Counted from the first letter of the stretch, positions 21,329 to 32,823 are shown. The stretch is 64,000 nucleotides of DNA from Phlebotomus papatasi (GCF_024763615.1 NC_077223.1:72540627-72604626); one strand, 5' to 3'. Notes: generated by a model not told the origin, from the sequence alone. Numbers and translations are program-made.

Positions 21329-21807
21329 AAATGCGCCAAGCCTCAGCAATTGCCATGGATATTTATCACTGCACAACTACCTCTAATTGCACGTAATTGC
21401 AGGAAGTTTGAGCCGCGAAATCGCTCGATTGGGCGGGACTCCTCATCCCCCATCGCAAGCCACTTTTTGTAATTGCTACCTTCCGGAACTCCTCAGCAAT
21501 ATGGGGAGGAAAAATTCTCTCCACACACTGGTCGATGGGCGAGAATGGACAGATAAATTGGGTGCTCGTGCGGAGAAAATTCCTCTGCAGACACTTTTTA
21601 TCACCACACTAATTGCACTTCTGTTTTCCTTCTCCTGGCCAAAGCAGACGCCGCCCCACAGGCAAGGGAAGAAATTGATGAAAATTGCTGCAATGAGTGG
21701 CAAATTGGTTTTCTGAAAAACAACAACGAGTAAAATTACCCTATTTAATAAATTAAAAATTGCACTACGGAAAATGTGCCAATGAATTTAGATAAATTGT
21801 TAATTAA
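21329..21807. other. Single-copy island with taattgca words
   Basis: Balanced composition. Words ctaattgcacgtaattgcag (21392-21411), gtaattgc and ctaattgcact recur, resembling homeodomain-type sites. A plus frame at 21387-21716 (109 codons) starts at a non-ATG codon, has no recognisable domain and overlaps a minus frame; I do not call it. Candidate regulatory DNA (inference). Confidence 0.35.
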
Positions 21808-21868
21808 ATTTAGTTCAGTTCAATTTTGAGACCGAAGGAGTGGGAAAGACTTATGTAAGTAACCTTTA
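21808..21868 (-). mobile_element. Half copy of MITE family D
   Basis: ggttcagttcaattttgaga-like sequence (here agttcagttcaattttgaga) followed by gagtgggaaagacttatg matches the second half of the copy at 32451-32710. Only this half remains, abutting the next D copy. Confidence 0.6.
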
Positions 21869-22547
21869 AGGTACCGGCACACCTTTTAGATCGGTCAAAT
21901 TTCATGAAATCAAAATTCACTTCTCTTTCTTTCTCAAAAGACTTACATAAGTCTATCCCACTCTTCCGGTCTCAAAATTGGACTGAACCAAATTTAATTT
22001 GGTGTGATGCTTAAAGGTAGAAGAAGAGTGCGAAAGAGTAGAATAGACATATGCTAAACTTTTAAGAAAGAAAGGGGTGTGAATTTTGATTTTATGAAAT
22101 TTGACCGACCTAAAAGGTGTGCCCGAGTCATTAGAAAAGAAATTTGGTGATTGTACAGTACACGCTTTACTAATAAAATTAGACATATTTATTAAAAAAA
22201 ATACTAAAGGCCTCTGCACACCGTTCAGATCGGTCAAATTTCCTGAAATCAAAATTCACTTCTCTTTATTTCTCAAAAGACTTACATAAGTCTATCTCAC
22301 TCTTTCGGTCTCAAAATTGGACTGAACCAAATTTAATTTGGTGTGATGTTTAAATGAAGAAGAAGAGTGCGAAAGAGTAGAATAGACATATGCTAAACTT
22401 TTAAGAAAGAAAGGGATGTGAATTTTGATTTTATGAAATTTGACCGATCTAAAAGGTGTGCCCTAGTCATTAGAAAAGAAATTTGGTGATTGTACAGTAC
22501 ACGCTTTACTGATAAAATTAGACATATATATTTAAAAAAAAATACTA
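21869..22547 (+). repeat. 339-bp tandem duplication containing two MITE D copies (D1, D2)
   Basis: D1 (21869-22130) and D2 (22207-22470) are each followed by the same 75-80 bp spacer, gaaatttggtgattgtacag then tacacgctttact. The spacer positions (22146 and 22485) give a period of 339. The two units are almost identical, so this is a recent segmental duplication of MITE plus flank, not two insertions. MITE ends: ggcacaccttttagatcggt and accgatctaaaaggtgtgcc. Confidence 0.8.
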
Positions 22548-22549
22548 AA

Positions 22550-22814
22550 GGCTTCTACACACTTTTTAGATCAGAAAATTTTCATAAAGTAAAAATTCAC
22601 TTCTCTTTCTACCTCAAAAGATTTGCATAAATCTATCTCACTCTTTCGGTCTCAAAATTGTACTGAACTAAATTAAATTTGGTTTGATGTTTAAATGAAG
22701 AAGTAGAGTACAGAAGAGTAGGATAGACTCATGCAAACAATTTGAGAAGGAAAAGAATGTGAATTTCGACTTTACGAAATTTTTCTGATCCAAAAGGTGT
22801 TTTATGCCGGAGCC
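22550..22814 (+). mobile_element. MITE family D, copy D3
   Basis: Diverged copy: left ggcttctacacactttttag, right gatccaaaaggtgttttatg ccggagcc. Same orientation as D1/D2. The interior tctcaaaattg..actgaac is retained. Confidence 0.75.
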
Positions 22815-22943
22815 TTTTATATTTACAGTATTTTTTTAACTTATCGAAATATTTAAAATATTTGTAAAATATTTTTAAAGTCCAGAAAAGCTTATGCTAG
22901 CTAAAATTTACAAATTTGATTGTGAATTTAATTTCAAGGGTAA

Positions 22944-23196
22944 TGCCACAGGAGCACCTTTTAGATCAGGAAATCATGAAATCGAAATTGACAATCCATG
23001 CAATATTTCTCAAACGAATTGCATATGTTCATCTCACTCTTTTTCACTCTTCTTCTTCTTTTGAACATCACGACAAATTCAATTTAGATCGAAGTGTGAA
23101 AGAGTGGAACAGACATATCCAATACATTTGAAAGAGAAAGGGATGGATATTTTGATTTTGAGAAATTCTCCTGATCTAAAAGATGCACCAGAAGCA
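22944..23196 (-). mobile_element. MITE family D, copy D4
   Basis: Left tgccacaggagcacctttta and right ctgatctaaaagatgcacca. The interior order (cactcttcttcttc then aattcaatttagatc) is inverted relative to D1, so this copy inserted independently. Confidence 0.7.
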
Positions 23197-23437
23197 TAAT
23201 GAACCGGATTTTGTCGAATTGAAAAGGCAAATTCAATCAAACTTTTACCAAGATTCAGTTTTCCGCGTTATAAACCTTTTCTTTAAGAATATAAAAATGG
23301 TTATTCTAGTAAAAAAAACAATTTTGACTAAAACTCAAAAATTAAAACTTTATAAAAGCAATGAAATCACCAAGCCAGTTGTAGTAAAAGGAAAATAAGG
23401 AACTTTTCATTTTCCGTGCATACAACTTAGATGCTAA
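23197..23437. other. Spacer between MITE D copies
   Basis: AT-rich, no further D sequence. A 71-codon K-rich frame crosses it without support. Confidence 0.4.
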
Positions 23438-23698
23438 TGGCTCCGGCACACCTTTTAGGTCAGGAATATTTCATGAAGTCGAAATTCGAATCCTTTTCTT
23501 TCTCACGTATTTGCATATGACTATCCCATTCTTTCGTATACCAACTTCGATTGAGCTAAATTGAATTTAAAGTGATGTTTAAAAGAAGAAGACGAGTGCG
23601 AGAGAATGAGATAGACATATGCAAAGAATGTGAGAAAGAAATTGATTCGAATTCCGACTTCATGAAATTTTCTTGATCTAAAAGGTGTGCCGGAGCCA
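23438..23698 (+). mobile_element. MITE family D, copy D5 (best preserved)
   Basis: Perfect ends TGGCTCCGGCACACCTTTTA and taaaaggtgtgccggagcca, with TAA duplications at 23435-23437 and 23699-23701. This copy defines the family: 261 bp, long TIRs reaching inward through gaaatttcatgaagtcgaaatt-like sequence, no coding frame. The 3-bp TAA target recalls PIF/Harbinger (inference). Confidence 0.9.
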
Positions 23699-23701
23699 TA
23701 A

Positions 23702-23932
23702 AGCCTCATGCACATCTTTTAGATCAAGAAAATTTCATGAAATCAAAATTCACATTCCTTTCTTATTCAAGAATTTTGCATATGCCTATCTCATACTTTT
23801 CACTCTTTTTTTTTCCTTTGAATATCTTCACAAATTTAATTCAGATCAATCCAATTTTGTGTGCGAAAGAAAGAGAACTGAATATTGATTTCATTAAATT
23901 CTTCTAATCTAAAAGAAGTCCTTGAAGTATAA
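23702..23932 (-). mobile_element. MITE family D, copy D6
   Basis: Starts directly at the right TAA of D5: aagcctcatgcacatctttt then agatcaagaaaatttcatga. It ends cttctaatctaaaagaagtc. Inverted relative to D5. Two elements sharing one TAA suggest insertion into the target duplication of a resident copy. Confidence 0.7.
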
Positions 23933-24021
23933 TTATATAAATTAGAATTATTTTTTGCAAAGTCATAAGCTTTTGCTGACCAAAATTTATTATTTCATTA
24001 ACTAAATTTAATTTTTGTGCT

Positions 24022-24230
24022 TTTGCCTTCCATTTTAGATCAGGAAAATTTCATGAAATCAAAATTCATATTTCTTTATGAACTTTCGCATACGTCTTTT
24101 CCACTCTATCGCAATCTTCATATTCTTCTTCTTACTGTTAGCATCACAACCAATTCAATTTAGAAGAAAGAAAAATAAGAAAATGCGAATTTGATTCATA
24201 ATTCAATTATTCAATCTAAAATATGTGTGA
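24022..24230 (-). mobile_element. MITE family D, copy D7 (most decayed)
   Basis: ccattttagatcaggaaaat then ttcatgaaatcaaaattcat, with cttcttcttactgttagcatcacaacc inside and caatctaaaatatgtgtgag at the end. Terminal bases are lost. Confidence 0.6.
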
Positions 24231-24659
24231 GAAGTTTTACGAACCAAATTTAATTTTTCCTTATCAATTTTTTTTCCTAAATTAAATTTAGATCAATATA
24301 AATTAAAATAAATAAATAATAAAATTTTTACGGATCAACTTTAACTTTTTTCTGTCAAAATTTTATTTCGTTCAGTCCAAAGTGTTTGTATATTTTTAAA
24401 TTTAAAAATCTTAAATAAAATTGTTTCAAAATATTAAAAATATCAAAACAAAAATAGATTAGCAGGTACTTATGCACTGTTTGTTTATTGTCTAAGCTAC
24501 GCTCACTTATTACTCCCTTTGCATTAAGTTTAATTGCAATGGAATTTCTTGGTATAAAATTCAAGTCTATTTTAGGGAAACGGTAACTGTGAAAGTTAGA
24601 TTTTAACTACAAGCAAAAGAATTAAAAACTTATGCGATATAAGTATTGAGCCCAATCAG
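24231..24659. other. AT-rich spacer, no gene seen
   Basis: Very AT-rich with taaatttagatc words like those inside family D, possibly remnants. Nothing else. Confidence 0.4.
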
Positions 24660-25052
24660 AAGTAGATTTTGATTCTCCAATAGTGTCTTGGATAGAAGGT
24701 AAATGGAACTCTAATTTCACAAAAAGTCGTTGATGTTCGAAGAATTCAAATTCAATTTCGAATTTTCATACCAAATTTTTGAACAAGATGGGGAAAATTT
24801 ATCAAATATCACACTAAAAAGCTGGTAAAAGAGTTACTCAGTGATTATGGAGTGATTAAATAATGGGAGAAGAACAATAAACGTCGTTGTTCTGTTTTTT
24901 TCCTCACAAAAATGTGAAGACTGACACATTTTGACACTTGAGCAGTTCGAAATTCGAACAAGATGTAACTTCCGCCACCTTGCGAAAGTATTAAGAAGTA
25001 AGAAAGTCTCTTTTTTGGATCTTATTTTCGAATTTTTCAAGATCTACTTCTG
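24660..25052 (-). mobile_element. TIR element family Q, copy 2
   Basis: Reverse complement of 13275-13677 over its full length: agtagattttgattctccaa at the left, tttcaagatctacttctgta at the right. Interior words tgtcttggatagaaggtaaa and aacaagatgtaacttccgcc correspond. Similarity extends end to end, so two distant copies confirm the element. Confidence 0.75.
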
Positions 25053-26552
25053 TACGGAAAGATTGGATCACACCACCAAAACAAAACAAAACTCAGCGAA
25101 CACCAAATGCTAAAAATTAGCAAACTGTTGCTAAATTTCTGCAAAATTAAGCCAAAAAATGCTTTTTATAGCTTTTGGTATTTGCTAATTATTTAAATTT
25201 TGTTCCAAAATCGTTCTCTTCATCGTTCAAATAGACAAATTCGTGGAAATAATTGCTTTAATGAGGAAAATACTGCTATTTGTTATTTACAAAGTTCGAC
25301 TAGGCTTCTGTAGGTTATGTTCAGCATAACCTCAGATCGCTAAGCAACTTGAGAGCTATTTGAAAATTACGCCCATTTATTCATCTAACATCTTACCATT
25401 AACTCAATAGACTAGGGATTAACCAATCAATGTGTTTTAGCACTTAACCATAAATAGCAGCAGTTGAGGTTTCTTTATACCCTCTAAAAGCTTTAGTCAT
25501 TTTTTCCCAGTGTAATTACCGAATAATTAGCCAAAGTGTGTGGTCTGTTTCTTTTCACACTACTGGAAAAAAGGCGCCTCAAAAGATATCGACTGTGCAA
25601 GAAATGTGTGTAAAAGAAGATGATACTTTTTGTGCATTAATCTTAATTCCCATTGTCACTCTGCCACGAGACACTGTAACTAATTCTTCAGGCATTTGAA
25701 TTTGTCAAACTAATTCAAATTAATTGAAACTAATTGCATTACTTGGCATTGTTGTTGTGTTGAAAAGCTCATGACAAAAATTTTATGTCTCGCTGGCGTC
25801 TCATTTTGAGTGATGAATGAGGATTTATCTGAGATGGATTTTTCTTTTCGGTTTTTTTTTTGAGACGGAATACATTTTTGAGAGATTTCTTTGGTTATGG
25901 GATGTAAAGCTAGAGGATCGTCCCGGTGCGGGAGATAATTTTAATATTCACGAAAATCTTGTACTCATATCGAGAACTTTTAATACTTTTCCACTCCCGC
26001 CAAAAAAGATTGGGAAAAGGGAAAAATGGTGGAAAAAGAAAAAGAAGAAAGTGTATGTTTCATTCTCAAACCCTCCACTTTGGCATATTGTTATTAAATA
26101 GTACTTGAACGGGAGGAATATTGCCAGTAGAGGAGAGGAGAATTTAGAGGCAGCTCATGCTCAAGTATGTAATATTATTTTGTCAGAATTACCCTCTCAG
26201 TATACGGTTTCATTTTTTTCTTTCTTACTTTCTGTGTATGATTACCGAGTTGGAAGGCAACATAAAGGGGGGTGATTTTGTTGTTATGGGGTGGAACGAG
26301 TTGCTCACAATAGGGCCAAAAATATGTAATGCCATAAGGATATTACATTCCACATCACTCTTTCGTACAGCGATCGTTCATTTTTTCGCCCTATTATCTT
26401 CAATTCCGCGCGTTTTCGGGCTAACGTGTGCGCGGGGGAGTTTAGTTTTCCGCTTCTGACGGGCCCGCCCTCTCATGTTTCACCACCCCAGGAGAGGACA
26501 TGGCGAGCACACCCACCCCGGACGTGGCTGCCATCGGTATTATAATATATGA

Positions 26553-26558
<6 letters not shown>
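25053..26558. other. Spacer and single-copy island, no gene recognised
   Basis: The region 25310-25335 holds AGGTTATG and CATAACCT as a 21-bp inverted pair (25312-25332). The island from about 25550 on is single copy. A G+C-rich patch at 26440-26535 contains caccaccccag|gagaggacatgg, which could be an acceptor, but the frame after it is too short to judge. Plus frames at 25817-26101 and 26157-26459 are low-complexity. Confidence 0.35.
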
Positions 26559-26583
<25 letters not shown>

Positions 26584-26584
26584 T
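26559..26584. repeat. (TA)n microsatellite
   Basis: About 13 TA dinucleotides after an A run. Probably polymorphic in length. Confidence 0.9.
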
Positions 26585-27550
26585 TCAACTGTACACATTT
26601 TCTTATACCAAAAACCACACCGCGAGTGTGTTTTTCCTATCGTGTTAGGGGTAGTAAATTTTTATGAAATATTATTTATAGCCCCAGCATTGGCAATGAA
26701 ATGGTCTGTGTCTCTGTGGTTGCGATAGAGGGAATGGTATGGGGCTAATTTATACTCAACTATATGGGGCCAGAAAAAAAATGCGATAAATTCAAGTGCC
26801 ACCACTCACGGAGTCCTTCAATGGTGGTAGAATAAAAAAAGGGAACACCAAATAACACCCCTACCCCCTATACCCGCGCCATCGCATGAAAATCGTTTAT
26901 TGATAAATATTGCGACATTTACACCACTCCCTATAAGAACACCACCCTCGAGAACATTGTGCCATGTTAAATTTCCAGAGGCATTTCGGAGCTCATTAGT
27001 TTTGCCAGAGGAACTTCTGGGGTATATCGAGTGTTGGCCCCAATAAATGCTCTTTATTAAAATATTTGCACCAGAATGTAGCGTGTGTCGCCCATCCTAG
27101 TTTTTTTTTCGCGCTGTCTCACCAATTAATCAAATTCCCCGCTAGTAGAATACTTCAAGGTGTTTTCGAGTCATGGGACACGAGTTTGGACTATTTTTGG
27201 GAATGGATTCCCTCACGTGGTAACTAATTACGAAAACACTTTCATTAATTCAGGGGGTTATATGGCGAATCCATTGGGATGAGCTAAAAATGAAAAATGG
27301 GGAATTCTCGCTTGACTTTTTTTTTAACACTCAGAATTCAAATTCAATTTTGCGCCAAATTAAGTACTTATATAGAAAGCCTGTTAAGTATACCTTTTCA
27401 GTGGATAATCTATGTGATTTTACATGTGAAACAACAATAAGACCATTCCTCAATTTTCAATGCTGTTAGAGTAAATATTATGCCTCTATTTGTTAAAATT
27501 TCGGAGTTTTTTTGTGTAAAATTACCTATGTACCATTATGAAAATATTTA
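26585..27550. other. Single-copy island, no gene recognised
   Basis: Relatively balanced composition up to about 27300, then AT-rich. No open frame above 60 codons and no window repeat. Good candidate for conserved non-coding DNA (inference). Confidence 0.4.
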
Positions 27551-27864
27551 CAGTGCCTGCTCTCTAATCCGGATCGGCGTTATCCGGACGAGTTATCGAC
27601 TGTTACATTTAAAATAATTTTGAGGTCATTTATGCATGTGTGTTCAGCAATGAAAATGAATTATCTTGTGATGTTTTATGTTTTTTATGTCTTTAAATTA
27701 AATTATGTCTTTTTAATCTTCTTTAAAACTTTTATACTAATTCTACCAAAAACTCTTGCATTATATTTTCGAGACGTTGAAAAAATTCAAAAAATCCATC
27801 CGGATTACGAAGCGGACATCTGTCATATTGTCTCCCAATCATCCGGATTACAAAGAGGGTACTG
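27551..27864 (-). mobile_element. Pogo/Tigger-like MITE family E, copy 2
   Basis: Inverted relative to 9273-9602. Left cagtgcctgctctctaatcc and right attacaaagagggtactg, TA on both sides (27549-27550, 27865-27866). Shared interior: cgtccggataac-type words, ttatgcatgtgtgttcagca and cgagacgttgaaaaaattc. Plus frame 27620-27871 is the reading of the MITE itself and is not a gene. Confidence 0.85.
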
Positions 27865-28027
27865 TATTTAAATTTCGATATTTTTCTTTGTTTTGTTTTT
27901 TTTTTTGTTTTAGTTGACATTCATTTTCTTTATTATTTTTCATTAGATTCTGATATATTTAAGTAAGTATTCTATAGATTACAATAATTGTTTAAAAATT
28001 TTTAGATTTGGACTTGAAGAATACATA

Positions 28028-28272
28028 CACTAAGAGAAATCCGAAAAAGTCAAAATAACTTTCCGGAAATGTTAATTTTACCCTGCAGTATTGATCCGAA
28101 ATCGGTATAAATATTACCCTTTTTAGGTGTATTATGGATTAAAGTTACCCTTTTTTAATGTTGATTTTACCCTCAAAAGGTGTAAAATTAACATTAAAAA
28201 ATGTTGATATATTTTTACACCCGAAAAGTGTTGACGAAAAAAAGTTAATCGTAGCCTCTTTTTTTCTCAGTG
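28028..28272 (-). mobile_element. TIR element family B, copy 2
   Basis: cactaagagaaatccgaaaa to ttttttctcagtg, TA at 28026-28027 and 28273-28274. Reverse complement of copies at 193-444 and 31401-31654, including ctgcagtattgatccgaaat. Confidence 0.85.
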
Positions 28273-28274
28273 TA

Positions 28275-28943
28275 GTGACAGAAAAAACATCGTATGAAAC
28301 AACATGAAAATGAGAATATAGTGAATTCTAGATAATTACCTTTAACATATTAATAAAACAATTCACATGAATTTTCCATGTTTTATGGATATTTTTCAAT
28401 GATTTTTTAATACAAAATTGAAACATTTATGTCAAATAAAAATAAAAATGTAACTGCACTGGTGGAAAAGAATTAAAATAAAAATTTAAGAAAAGAAAAT
28501 AACTTATAAACTGTTTTAGGTATTTAAGAAAAAGGAACATAGAAAATATGTCTTGCAGAGAATCTGTGAAATTTTCTATGTTTTTCGATGATTTGTTTTA
28601 ACAACAGTATACAGACTTTTAAATAAATTTCAAAGCAATAATTAAATTTCCTTTTTTAACAAACAAATAGCAAAAGCCTACCCTAACCAAAATACTTTAA
28701 TTTACTGTATTTGTTTAAATAAAAAACATGGAACATTCTCAACGTAGGTGAAGCTTATAAGAAAATCGTAATGGTACCTTAACAATTGTAATTAATTTCG
28801 AATAATTATTTTAACAACGATTTGCTGCACGTAAAACTTTTAGTAAACAAATTAATAAAATAAGTATATAAAAAAATTAGTAAAAAGCTTGGAAGAACAC
28901 TATGGAACGGGTATGAAATGTATTTTTCTATTCTGGCTATGTA
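28275..28943. other. AT-rich spacer, no gene seen
   Basis: Strongly AT-rich; no repeat or frame of note. Confidence 0.4.
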
Positions 28944-29380
28944 GGGTAAGTGTGCCAAATTCCGGCCAGCTTGCAATTTCGGCTAAATTTTTTGTTCCTC
29001 GAATTTCCATGAACTTTTAGACTTTACGTACTCTAGAGATTATACAATGCAAAAGAATAACAAAAAATGTAGCATGGGCAAACGAGATGACGTGAAAAAG
29101 ATATTGGAAGAATTCCCGAAGGGCAAGTATGAGAAGGGGAACTATGAGAATGAAGGTGGCCGATATAGGGCACCAAAGCTATGTCTATATTTTTATTCAT
29201 TTTAAAATGTATTAAGAATGATTTTAGAGTAAATAAAGACGGTAAACTCTTTACAAGGTTGCAAGCAACACTCTTACAAAAGAAACAATAAAAAAATCAA
29301 TCTGTATTTAAAATATTACATTTCAAACTTGAGACTTTGACGCTTGCATGCAACTATGCCGAAATTTGGCACACTTACCC
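28944..29380 (-). mobile_element. MITE family A, copy 3
   Basis: gggtaagtgtgccaaattcc to tttggcacacttaccc, TA on both sides (28942-28943, 29381-29382). Inverted relative to copies 1 and 2; 437 bp. Confidence 0.9.
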
Positions 29381-29382
29381 TA

Positions 29383-31366
29383 ATAATCAGAATGAAATAA
29401 TAGAATATTCTTATTTGATGTGTTATTTTTCGGAACGACTTATAAAAGATTGATTTATAATATTTTAAGAAAAAAATAGTTTTAGTCAAAAATTTATATT
29501 CGGCTATCCCTTCTGTAGTTCTCTTCCAAGGTAAATATAAGCAATGTGAGGAATAATGGCTCTTCTCATTTAACTTTAATTTTACTATGGCTTTAAATGT
29601 ACTATAAACTTTAACATTGAATATAAATTCTCAATTGCAACAAAAGACCTATGTTTATATTCTTGGTAAGTGTTAATTTATTCAAAATGCCCTAAGCGAA
29701 TAGACATTTAAATTAAATCACTCTTAATGTTAATTTGTAATGTTTCTAAGAAAGAATTGCGAATGCATTAAATTAAATAAGTATCTTGTAGATCATTACA
29801 AAAGATTAGATATACAAGAAAATTCTTCTGTAATAAAACCAGCCACACAACTTTTCCTGAGTGTAGTTGCTGAGTGATTTGAACAGAATTGGTCTTTCAT
29901 GTCTTTTATTATTAGGTTTTTTTTCTATGTGTTTCTATGCTCATTATTTCTAAGAGATTGTAAAAGCTTCTATCAACTATCCATCAAGTGAGATCTCTTA
30001 TAAGTCTCTCGAACAAATAATTGTAATGTAATGATGGGTGTTAAATCAATTGTAAATAAGACAATAAGTTAAATTCCTCACAGAGAATAAATTTCATTCA
30101 TGGATATCCATGCCTTATGCAGATTGTGAGATAATTTTCCGTATTTATCCATCAATCTAAAGTGAATGCGATTAAGTGGGGAAAAATTACGGTATGGAAA
30201 AATTCTTCATTCATCGTTCCAAGGTGAGTTCATTCAATCACACCACCAAGAATCCCCCGCAAGAGCCACTTCTCGCGCGCAGGCAAAACGGAATGCCTTT
30301 CGCATTGCATAATTCACTTAATAACTTTTCAAGTATAGCCTCTATACCGGATAGTGGTTTAATCGGAGATTAATTCATCGTCTTGCGACTGTGGTTTTCT
30401 CAATCGCCTTTCCATCCTCATCCTCCATTGTGACCAATTGGTGCAGGGAGTTGTTTCATCTTCTTTTCCATCCTCATCTCTCACCTCAAATTGACTCACG
30501 AAGTCCCATTTTATTCACGAATTGTGTCTCTTCTCTCATGTTTCTTTTTCTTTCCATTCACTCAAAATGCGCGTGCCACAATAAATCTCAATCTCCCCCC
30601 AATACCTGATTGATTCCTGTCTATTGCAAATTAATTCTCCTCCACTGTGCCTTTGCCAAGACATTCGTGGCAATAAATTTATCGAAACATGCACAATGCA
30701 CTCTCTCACGAATATTTGCTATGTTAAAAGGTTGCCCTGTTTTGTTACAATATCTCTTAAAAAAAAAGACAGAATATGGAAATGGCTTTTGTGTGCTAAG
30801 TGACTCTGAGTTAAATAGTAAATTGCAAGCCGCAAAAGTGATATGTGTTTTCTGGCATGGAAAACCACATATCAATTCATCAAATTGACTCAATATGTTA
30901 ACATTTCACGCACAATCGTGGTGTAGGCAAAACACCAAATTTATTGCCTAAATTGTTACATCGGATGCGCGCGTGGTTTACAACTTATCACGTGTTATGC
31001 TATTGCAATCACTGAGGCCAATTTTATCTATTTCCCTAAAGAGCCTTTCTTCAAGGATCTAAAATACAATCATTTCCGAGCTAATAAGATACAACATACA
31101 ATTTAAAGTGCGCAGCATCATTTAATTTTATCGTTAACTGACAAAACTGTTACAACTGTCAATCAAATGTCAAATGATGTCAAGATCATTTGACATCATC
31201 GTTTTTGTTTCTTGTAAAGAATTGCAGTATTTGTGGTACTACCGGAAACGTATGGAACTGACAAAAGGTAAAAGTACATTGACTTTTATTTAATTCTTTT
31301 TAATACTGATTTACAAAATGAATTACTAAAAAAAATATGAGAAAAAGTGAAATTCAAAACAAATGT
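29383..31366. other. AT-rich DNA then single-copy island, no gene recognised
   Basis: AT-rich to about 29880, then an island to about 31250. At 30194-30223 atggaaaaattcttcattca then tcgttccaag|gtgagt offers an ATG and a consensus donor ten codons later, a possible small first coding exon. Nothing upstream or downstream confirms it. Overlapping frames at 30610-30888 and 30621-30893 on opposite strands look like chance. Words atttgacatc / gatgtcaaat pair at about 31168-31200. Confidence 0.3.
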
Positions 31367-31400
31367 CCACCGCTGTCTTACAACTGGTGCCCAACATCTA
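31367..31400 (+). repeat. CCACCGCTGTCTTACA box, possible LTR 3' end
   Basis: ccaccgctgtcttaca (31367-31382) is followed by actggtgcccaac. The same box, with the core CCACCGCCGTCTTA, occurs at 33188-33203 (minus), 35059-35081 (minus) and 44350-44372 (plus). LTRs commonly end in ..ACA followed by a primer-binding sequence beginning TGG, so this may be an LTR/PBS junction remnant. Family B copy 3 begins right after it. Confidence 0.35.
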
Positions 31401-31654
31401 CACTGAGAAAAAAACGGGGGTGCGATTAACTTGTTTTCCTTATAACCTTAACACTTTTTAGGTGTAAAAATATATCAACATTTTTAATGTTAATTTTACA
31501 CTTCTTTAAGGGTAAAATTAACATGAAAAAAGAGTAACTTTAATCCCTAATACACATAAAAAGCATAATATTCACACCGATTTCGGATCAATACTGCAGG
31601 GTAAAATTAACATTTCCGGAATGTTATTTTGACTTTTTCGGATTTCTCTCAGTG
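31401..31654 (+). mobile_element. TIR element family B, copy 3
   Basis: cactgagaaaaaaacggggg to gatttctctcagtg, TA at 31399-31400 and 31655-31656. Closely similar to copy 1 in the same orientation. Confidence 0.85.
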
Positions 31655-31847
31655 TAAAACAAAACGGCAAAAGCTCCTTTTCATGTTTGACCGGTCAGTA
31701 AAAAAGAAAATATGACTTTTGCGTTCTTTATTGTGTTCTATGATTCTAAATCTTGCATCTAACACATTTAAACATTTTTATTTGTCTCAGGTTATCAATT
31801 GAGGTTTCTTGAACGTTTTATCGCTTAGAAAACGACAGTTTTTTTAA

Positions 31848-32823
31848 GGGGTTACATGGGTCTCTCAGGTCAAAAAATCATTTTTTTTTATTTTATATAG
31901 TATAACATTTGAAAAATATTTTCTGAAAATTTCAAGTCAATCGGAGTAAAATTCTCGGAGGTAGAGCAGTTTTAGTTATGCATTCCGCCCGCGCACGCAT
32001 ATTGTTGTAAAACTTTAAACGCGTTTTTCTCAAAACACCGTTTTACAATGCTGTAGTCAAGATTACTCAGAGTCTACTGAACCGATCTTTCTGATATTTT
32101 GCACTTTGCAACTTATTTTGAGAAGTATTATCTAGTGTTTGAACGAAGGATTTGCACTTCCTTTAATCAGAACCATTTTTACAATACAAAATATGTTGAA
32201 AAATAGGGTAAAATTAGTACTTTTTTACAAAAACTTTTGCCAAAAATCAAATTTTGTTTTTTTTTCAAAAACCCTTCGTTCATCCAGGGGTCCAACTAAT
32301 CCTCCAACAGAGTATATTTGGTTTTTTGATTCTAGATGAACTTACTGGAAGAAATGCTGCCTACCGCAAGATCTGTTTTTCGAAGAATGCTTCCGAAAAC
32401 CAGCTACCAACGGCCGAATTTTCAATTTTTTTTTTAAATTTTGTTGTAATGGCTCTGGCACACCTTTTAGATCGGTCAAATTTCATAAAATCAAAATTCA
32501 CATCCCTTTCTTTCTTAAAAATTTAGTATATGTCTATCCTACTCTTTCGCACTCTTCTTCTTCCTTTAAACATCACACCAAATTAAATTTGGTTCAGTTC
32601 AATTTTGAGACCGAAAGAGTGGGATAGACTTATGCAAGTCTTTTAAGAAAGAAAGAGAAGTGAATCTTGATTTCATGAAATTTGACCGATCTAAAAGGTG
32701 TGTCGGAGCCTTAAAGTTACTCTTTCATATCCCAAAAGTTGGAATTTCTAAAATTTTTTCAACACATTAAATTATTATCAGAAGAAAGGCCTATTTTTTG
32801 ACCTGAGAGATCCATATAACCCC
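31848..32823. mobile_element. TTAA-flanked TIR element family O, with a nested MITE
   Basis: Left ggggttacatgggtctctca then ggtcaaaaaatca; right tattttttgacctgagagat then ccatataacccc. These are near-perfect inverses of over 30 bp. TTAA stands at 31844-31847 and 32824-32827, the target preferred by piggyBac-type elements (family knowledge; assignment is inference). MITE D8 is nested at 32451-32710, leaving about 700 bp of its own sequence. No intact transposase frame: frames at 32139-32339 and 32254-32526 are short and cross the nested insert. Confidence 0.75.
32451..32710 (-). mobile_element. MITE family D, copy D8, nested
   Basis: ggctctggcacaccttttag to ctaaaaggtgtgtcggagcc, with taa before and ttaa after. 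Intact, 260 bp, inside element O and away from the D cluster at 21.8-24.2 kb. It gives an independent boundary for the family. Confidence 0.85.

Noticed and set aside
21387..21716. 109-codon plus frame
   Set aside because: Starts at a non-ATG codon, overlaps a 75-codon minus frame, and has no recognisable domain.
26470..26540. Possible micro-exon after caccaccccag
   Set aside because: The frame is only about 16 codons before a (TA)n tract, too short to distinguish from a G+C-rich patch.
27620..27871. 83-codon plus frame
   Set aside because: It lies within MITE family E copy 2 and is explained by that element.
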